Source of the DNA: JANMDR01 sp031376425
GTDB taxonomy: Bacteria > Pseudomonadota > Gammaproteobacteria > Burkholderiales > Usitatibacteraceae
Assembly: GCA_031376425.1 (NCBI GenBank)
Contig: JANMDR010000152.1
Span: 1 to 44,855, forward strand
Direction: 5' to 3'
Length of the DNA stretch: 44,855 nt
In this document: positions 39,890 through 44,855 of the stretch, one piece after another
Layout: each line of letters opens with the position of its first letter
Numbering within the stretch: the first letter of the stretch is position 1
The notes under the pieces: model-generated
Seen by the model: only the letters and a program-made list of their open reading frames with translations
What the model was told of the DNA's origin: nothing
Databases searched by the model: none
Position numbers and translations under genes: made by a program

Positions 39890-40804
39890 TTAAGCAGCAA
39901 TTTTTCGTTTGTTGGCGAGCATAGGAAAACCTAAGCGCTCCCGCGATTCGTAGTAACTCAACGCCACCGCCTTTGCTAGCGCGCGGATACGTCCCATATA
40001 GGCGGCGCGTTCTGTAACCGAAATTGCACCATGCGCATCCAGCAAATTGAAGGTGTGTGCCGCCTTTAGTACTTGTTCATAGGCAGGTAATGCTAGCGCC
40101 GCTTCCATAAGCTTTTTGGCCTCGGCTTCGTAGTCTGCAAAATGTTGAAATAACACCGGCACATTAGAATATTCAAAGTTATATGTTGATTGCTCCACCT
40201 CATTTTGGTGGAACACATCGCGGTAAAGCAACTGCTTGGTTTCTCCGTTTTCTTGCCATGTTGTCCACACTAAATCAAATACGTTTTCCACCCCTTGCAA
40301 ATACATCGCTAGGCGTTCTAAACCATAAGTAATTTCACCGGTAATCGGCTCGCAATTTAGGCCGCCAACCTGTTGAAAGTAGGTAAATTGGGTGACTTCC
40401 ATGCCGTTCATCCATACTTCCCAGCCCAAGCCCCATGCGCCTAATGTCGGATTCTCCCAATCATCTTCTACAAAGCGCACATCGTTTTTTTTCAGATCAA
40501 ATCCCAGCGCTTCAAGCGAGCCTAAATATAGCTCAAGAATATTAGCGGGTGCGGGCTTAAGCACCACTTGGTACTGATAATAATGCTGCAAACGATTCGG
40601 GTTTTCGCCATAGCGGCCATCCTTCGGGCGGCGCGATGGCTGCACATAAGCCGCGCGCCAAGGCTCCGGCCCCAATGCACGCAAAAACGTAGCGGTGTGT
40701 GATGTGCCCGCCCCTACTTCCATGTCATATGGTTGCACTAATGCGCAGCCTTGCTGGCTCCAATAGTGCTGCAAGTTGAGGATGATTTCTTGAAAAGTCT
40801 GCAT
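39890..40804 (-). CDS. glyQ: Glycine--tRNA ligase alpha subunit
   Basis: 304 residues. Class II marks are QGCALVQPYDMEVGAGT, RAAYVQPSRRPKDGRYGENP, and NRLQHYYQYQVVLKP. WENPTLGAWGLGWEVW and EITYGLERLAMYL complete the catalytic core. It activates glycine with ATP and works with GlyS. The upstream gap of 147 bases (40805-40951) may hold its promoter; no T-box or other known leader was seen. Confidence 0.97.
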   Translation of the reverse strand: MQTFQEIILNLQHYWSQQGCALVQPYDMEVGAGTSHTATFLRALGPEPWRAAYVQPSRRPKDGRYGENPNRLQHYYQYQVVLKPAPANILELYLGSLEALGFDLKKNDVRFVEDDWENPTLGAWGLGWEVWMNGMEVTQFTYFQQVGGLNCEPITGEITYGLERLAMYLQGVENVFDLVWTTWQENGETKQLLYRDVFHQNEVEQSTYNFEYSNVPVLFQHFADYEAEAKKLMEAALALPAYEQVLKAAHTFNLLDAHGAISVTERAAYMGRIRALAKAVALSYYESRERLGFPMLANKRKIAA

Positions 40805-40877
40805 AGCTAATTCCGCGATTCAAATAGTAAAAAACGGGCAATTGGAAGTTTAGCCCACCATTTTAACCTAGAAAGCT

Positions 40878-40902
40878 AAAAACGTAGTGTCTTTGCGTTT
40901 TT
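40878..40902. terminator. AT-rich hairpin between lnt and glyQ
   Basis: AAAAACG (40878-40884) pairs with CGTTTTT (40896-40902), with outer CTAG arms at 40868-40871 and 40907-40910. It lies about 50 bases after the lnt stop. The stem is mostly A-T and the loop is 11 bases, so it is weak in either direction. Confidence 0.3.
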
Positions 40903-40951
40903 GGTGCTAGAAAAATAGGTCGAAAACAGCCTAAATACGGGCATCTACAAG

Positions 40952-42493
40952 CTATTTTTGGTGTGGTTTTTTACGTACGGCAAAACCCAAGCCTGCTAGA
41001 AAAATCAATCCACAAAGGATAATTATCGGCCAATCGCGCCAGCGTACATAAGGTGTTGTGCCGCTGCGTGGCTGCGCAGTCACACTCAAAGCGCCCCGGG
41101 TAAATTGCGGCAAGGCGGCGATAATTTTGCCTGTTTGATCAACAGCGGCAGTCATGCCGGTATTGGTCGCGCGTAGCATCCAACGCGAAGTTTCGATGCT
41201 ACGCATTTGCGATAACTGCAGGTGCTGATCAGCCGCTAACGATCTGCCATACCACGCCATATTGCTCACGTTTACCAATAGCTGCGCATCGGGTAATTGC
41301 CACGCCACCTCATTGCCAAAGGCGTCTTCGTAGCAAATATTGATGGCGACCTTGCCCGCTGCGAGCGGCATCGGTGTCTGATTGGTTGAGCCGCGCGACA
41401 TGTTGGAGAGTGGAATATTAAGCCATTGATATGCCCATGAAAATGCCGGCGGCATAAATTCACCGAAGGCTACCAAATGCTGCTTGCTGTAGCTGCTAGT
41501 TGGCGATGCACCAAGGTTAATGACCGCGTTATACAAATAATTATAAAACGGTGAATTATCACTAGCAGCCGCGCGCTGCACGAGCGGCACGCCCAGCAAT
41601 ATATCACCGCCGTTCGCGATGGCGTGATTTTTGAGTTCCACTAGATAGTCTTGAGGAATATCGTGCAGCAAGGACGTGACCGCAGTTTCTGGCAACACAA
41701 TTAACTTGGCGCGACTTGCTAAAACCATACCGCGATAAATTTCCATCGTGCGATTAAGTTCAGTCTCATTCCACTTGATTTTTTGATCAATATTGCCCTG
41801 CAATAAATCTATGGTGACGGGCGCACCATCGGTTTGACCGTATTCAATAAATTTGCTCAAGGGCAAAATTAACAACAACACCGCCCAACCACCAATTGCG
41901 CTGCGAAACGCGGTGCTTTTTGGCATCCTGATATTGCGCCATATCAGCACCAAAAGTGCGGCGCTAAACGCTACTACCCATGACACGCCAAATATGCCAA
42001 ATACCGGCGCAACACCAATGAATGCCCCACTCGGCGCGTGACTGTAACCAAATGATAACCACGGAAAGCCGGTAATCATCGTGGCACGCAGCAACTCTGC
42101 GATCACAAAAAAAGTGGGTGCCAGCAGTAATAGTGAGAATAAGGGGCGCTTAGTTCGCGCTGCAATTTTATGGAACAGTAAGCCCGAAAAACCAAGGTAT
42201 AAGGCCATCACCGCACAAAAAAGCATTGTCGCCAAAGCCGCTAAAACAGCGGGCATACCACCATACACATGTAGGCTCACATATATCCACGAAACCCCAG
42301 CAGCCAGTAAGCCGAATGCAAATAGCCAGCCGTCAAACGCGGCTTGCCGTGCGTGTGTAGCGCTCGTCCACTGCCAGAATAAAACGGCTAAAGAAAAGCT
42401 GGCAATTGGCCAAGCGTAAAAAGGCGCAAACGCTAACACCGCAGTAGCCCCAGCGGCAATGCTGGTTACGCTGCGAAGCAAAAATTTTTTCAT
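40952..42493 (-). CDS. lnt: Apolipoprotein N-acyltransferase
   Basis: 513 residues. The N-terminal half has six or seven membrane helices; a periplasmic nitrilase domain follows at about 225-475. The catalytic triad residues are expected in LPETAVTSL (Glu), the Lys of the SYSKQHLVAFGE region, and NICYEDAFG (Cys). A final membrane helix lies near the C-terminus. Lnt adds the third acyl chain to lipoproteins at the inner membrane. It follows corC by 22 bases, the usual order. Confidence 0.95.
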   Translation of the reverse strand: MKKFLLRSVTSIAAGATAVLAFAPFYAWPIASFSLAVLFWQWTSATHARQAAFDGWLFAFGLLAAGVSWIYVSLHVYGGMPAVLAALATMLFCAVMALYLGFSGLLFHKIAARTKRPLFSLLLLAPTFFVIAELLRATMITGFPWLSFGYSHAPSGAFIGVAPVFGIFGVSWVVAFSAALLVLIWRNIRMPKSTAFRSAIGGWAVLLLILPLSKFIEYGQTDGAPVTIDLLQGNIDQKIKWNETELNRTMEIYRGMVLASRAKLIVLPETAVTSLLHDIPQDYLVELKNHAIANGGDILLGVPLVQRAAASDNSPFYNYLYNAVINLGASPTSSYSKQHLVAFGEFMPPAFSWAYQWLNIPLSNMSRGSTNQTPMPLAAGKVAINICYEDAFGNEVAWQLPDAQLLVNVSNMAWYGRSLAADQHLQLSQMRSIETSRWMLRATNTGMTAAVDQTGKIIAALPQFTRGALSVTAQPRSGTTPYVRWRDWPIIILCGLIFLAGLGFAVRKKPHQK

Positions 42494-42515
42494 TGGTTAA
42501 GTTTTACAATAAGCC

Positions 42516-43385
42516 CTACAAAATTTCGGGCAAACCCGCCTGTTTTTCAACGAGCAGCGCTAAAATTTTTCGGCTATCTGCACGCAGTACCGTGAAGTGA
42601 TAACCATCAAAGCTAATCGCCTCGCCGCGCTTAGGCAAATGTCCAAAAGCCTGAGTAACCATGCCGCCGACGGTATCGACGTTTTCGGCATGTAAATGGG
42701 CACTGAAATGTTCATTAAAATTCTCAATTTCGGTGCCTGCTTTTACGCGCCAACGATCATTTTTTTCCGGCAAAATATCGTCTTCGGTTTCATCAAAATC
42801 ATACTCATCTTCAATGTCGCCCACAATTTGTTCGAGCACGTCTTCAATGGTAACTAAACCAGCAACACCACCGTACTCATCCACCACAATGGCGATGTGA
42901 TTGCGGTTTTCTTTAAACTCGCGCAGCAGCACATTAAGTCGTTTGGCTTCAGGCACAAAAATAGCAGGCCGCAGCATTTGCCGCATGTCCCACTCTTCTT
43001 TAGCGCCGTAATAGCTTAATAAATCTTTGGCAAGCAAAATGCCGATGACGTTATCGCGATTATCTTCAAACACGGGAAACCGCGAGTGCGCCGTTTCAAT
43101 CACCATGGGAATAAATTCGGCTGGTTCGTCCGTCACGTCCAGCATATCCATTTGCGAACGCGGAATCATTACATCGCGTACCTGAATCTCGGAAACTTGT
43201 AATACGCCCTCAATCATTGAAAGCGCATCAGCACTTAGCAAATCGCGTTCGTGCGCCGAATGCAAAAGTTCCACCAACTGTTCAGAATCCTCCGGCTCCC
43301 GCAGCAACATGGAAGAAATCCGCTCCATCAAAGACCGTTTAGGTGTGGACGTAGGCGCTGGGTAAGAACTGGGTGAATCTTCCAT
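42516..43385 (-). CDS. corC: CorC/YbeX family CBS-domain protein
   Basis: 289 residues, soluble. Two CBS domains cover about 60-200, with VRDVMIPRSQMDMLDV, RFPVFEDNRDNVIGILLAKDL and VDEYGGVAGLVTIEDVLEQIVG. A CorC_HlyC transporter-associated domain is at the C-terminus (WRVKAGTEIENFNEHF to the end). The protein is linked to Mg2+/Co2+ efflux and to ribosome maturation genes. It forms a probable operon with lnt. The ybeY gene often found just upstream is not adjacent here. Confidence 0.94.
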   Translation of the reverse strand: MEDSPSSYPAPTSTPKRSLMERISSMLLREPEDSEQLVELLHSAHERDLLSADALSMIEGVLQVSEIQVRDVMIPRSQMDMLDVTDEPAEFIPMVIETAHSRFPVFEDNRDNVIGILLAKDLLSYYGAKEEWDMRQMLRPAIFVPEAKRLNVLLREFKENRNHIAIVVDEYGGVAGLVTIEDVLEQIVGDIEDEYDFDETEDDILPEKNDRWRVKAGTEIENFNEHFSAHLHAENVDTVGGMVTQAFGHLPKRGEAISFDGYHFTVLRADSRKILALLVEKQAGLPEIL

Positions 43386-43513
43386 ATAAATTGACGTCCG
43401 CTAAAGGAGCGTCGCAGTTTCGAGAGATGCAATTTACCACAGTAGCGGCGGCGATGGTTGTAGTAGAGTTTGTAGCGTATTGACGCCACCTGATATTTGC
43501 AGTGGAAGCAGTG

Positions 43514-44083
43514 CTAAAACTGAATGCGGCCAACGCGCTCTAGTTTTTTGTTCTTGCGCTGCAACACCACGCCTTCACCCTGAGCAGGCACAATATTGGT
43601 CAATTCAGTAATATTCACTTGGTGCGTTACCACTACCAGCGCACCTTTTTGTGACCAATTTAAAAGGAATGTTTTAGCAGCCTCGGTTTGTTGTTCTGCC
43701 AGTGCAGGATTTTGAAAAAACGAATTAAATTCTGGCGCATCAGTGCGCACCTTGCCGAAGGCCAGATCAGCGGTTTCTTTACAGCGACACCACTGCGACG
43801 TAACGACTGAAAACACCTCGATTTTTTGTGCTTTAAAACGTGCACCGATTTCGCGTGCCTGTACTTGACCTGTCGCATCTAAATTACGTTGCGTCGCACA
43901 ATCACTTAAAGTGAATCCTGCAGGATCGCCTCCCCCCGGCGCTGACGCGTGACGCAGCAAGAGAATGCCGCCATTGCGCAACGCTGTCCATGCTTTAGCT
44001 TCGTCGGCGGGCTGCGCAAATGAGGCGGATGCAAATACCAGCAAAAGTACGGTCAATAGAGGGCGAAAGAAGTAGGTAGACAT
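43514..44083 (-). CDS. Periplasmic histidine phosphatase family protein
   Basis: 189 residues. A signal peptide of about 23 residues ends in ASASFAQ. The phosphohistidine motif is LLLRHASAPGGGD, with a following VVTSQWCRCKETADLAFG that carries the second Arg region, and the second catalytic His in VVVTHQVNITELT. The branch belongs to the histidine phosphatase superfamily; the substrate is not known. It is exported by inference. It sits 128 bases upstream of corC on the same strand. Confidence 0.87.
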   Translation of the reverse strand: MSTYFFRPLLTVLLLVFASASFAQPADEAKAWTALRNGGILLLRHASAPGGGDPAGFTLSDCATQRNLDATGQVQAREIGARFKAQKIEVFSVVTSQWCRCKETADLAFGKVRTDAPEFNSFFQNPALAEQQTEAAKTFLLNWSQKGALVVVTHQVNITELTNIVPAQGEGVVLQRKNKKLERVGRIQF

Positions 44084-44223
44084 CGTTAAGGTTCTCGTTT
44101 TTTGACGAATTAGTGCATTGGTAATTTATGCCGTTTGGAATATTAGATATGGCGCGAAAACGAATTCGCTTGATAGCGGGAAATTCACTAAGATAGGTCA
44201 TCTTCAGTCGCTTTATCAATTAT

Positions 44224-44855
44224 TTATAGTCCCACAGAAATACCGGTTAGCGGTGAGGTTTCGCCCGCTTCATTTTGTTGCGTGATTACGTATTTGCCTA
44301 TGGGCAGCATTAAGGTCACTTCGGTGTGGTTTGCGGGCACAATAATTTGATCCATCGCAATTGCGTTCGCGGGCTCACCTTGGACATGTGCGCGTACCAT
44401 CGTGCGGTTTTGAGATGCTGCAAATTTTATGGTGGTTGGTTTGCGATAGCCGTTCATCGTTAACCAACCTGGTCGGCCAGCTACGTCGGGAACGCGCGGA
44501 TGAAACACAACGATGTCGTGACCGGTGCGACCAAGCCATTCGCCCTTGGCATTTTTGAGCACTATGGATTGTGTCTGTGTGCCTAAACTTGCGATGCCGC
44601 GATAGGTAGCACCATCGCGCTCTGGCCTAGCGCTTGGCGTGCCTAGGTTTTGGTCTACTGTCAGCGGATCAATGCCGGTCATACGTTGCAAGCGTAGCGC
44701 CATCCATTCGTCACCATTAATCGGTGCTTTTGACGCATGTGATCCGCCTACGTAAATGAACATTCTGGCATTTGGGTTTGCGTCTAATACTGCCTTAATA
44801 TTTTCGGCTTGTGCCTGTTCTCTCGTGGCGATTTGGGTACGTCGGTCAGTTGGTG
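44224..44855 (-). CDS. Uncharacterised protein, C-terminal part (cut by window edge)
   Basis: The frame is open from the right edge of the window to the stop at 44224-44226, so the gene starts outside. The visible 209 or so residues include REQAQAENIKAVLDANPNAR, then MFIYVGGSHASKAP and LQRMTGIDPLTVDQ. The helix, strand and G-x-S-H pattern recalls the ends of ChaN/TraB/erythromycin-esterase-like proteins, but the likeness is weak. The last 60 residues look beta-rich. An ATG at 44763 is internal rather than the start. The gene lies upstream of the histidine phosphatase on the same strand. Confidence 0.6.
   Translation of the reverse strand, partial: PTDRRTQIATREQAQAENIKAVLDANPNARMFIYVGGSHASKAPINGDEWMALRLQRMTGIDPLTVDQNLGTPSARPERDGATYRGIASLGTQTQSIVLKNAKGEWLGRTGHDIVVFHPRVPDVAGRPGWLTMNGYRKPTTIKFAASQNRTMVRAHVQGEPANAIAMDQIIVPANHTEVTLMLPIGKYVITQQNEAGETSPLTGISVGL

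Overview
The window looks like chromosomal DNA of a betaproteobacterium, probably Burkholderiales and perhaps near Oxalobacteraceae. The taxonomic inference rests on two gene orders: zapB-zapA-6S RNA-EVE protein, and corC-lnt-glyQ-glyS-gmhB-plsC-ygjP. No phage, insertion sequence, CRISPR array, tRNA or rRNA was seen. About 40 protein genes are called, two of them cut by the window edges.

Layout. Positions 1-3460 are the end of a surface-polysaccharide region: a cut acyltransferase, then on the minus strand a WecE-type amino-sugar transaminase, a polyprenyl-linked glycosyltransferase, GtrA and a methyltransferase. An RlpA-like protein follows. Positions 4312-13701 are a tightly packed minus-strand run: a PAS-PAS-PAS-GGDEF-EAL protein, a BtuB-like TonB receptor, oligopeptidase A, a DUF4124-glutaredoxin protein, exonuclease III, and a GGDEF protein with a decayed EAL domain. 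On the plus strand, 13837-15854 holds zapB, zapA, a clear 6S RNA, an EVE protein and a second DUF4124-glutaredoxin protein.

Positions 16031-24923 hold the most unusual locus. It is a five-gene minus-strand operon encoding a cytoplasmic protein with a DUF5710-like N-terminus, a membrane-anchored protein with a vWA-like domain, a proline-rich three-helix membrane protein, a 1227-residue tubulin/FtsZ-superfamily protein ending in a GYF-like domain, and a zinc-ribbon, proline-rich, single-pass membrane protein. I read it as a candidate membrane-associated cytoskeletal system of unknown role.

Divergent from it, 25087-28707 encodes LivHMGF, a branched-chain amino-acid ABC transporter without an adjacent binding protein. 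Positions 28764-35584 are mixed: a palindromic repeat that supplies the start of an EcsC-family gene, an unknown protein, a DUF1992 protein, a GNAT acetyltransferase, a class C beta-lactamase, an HflX GTPase away from hfq, a FitAB toxin-antitoxin pair and a DUF5710 protein. Positions 35670-44855 (minus strand) are conserved housekeeping genes: ygjP-like protease, plsC, gmhB, glyS, glyQ, lnt, corC, a periplasmic histidine phosphatase, and a cut gene of unknown function.
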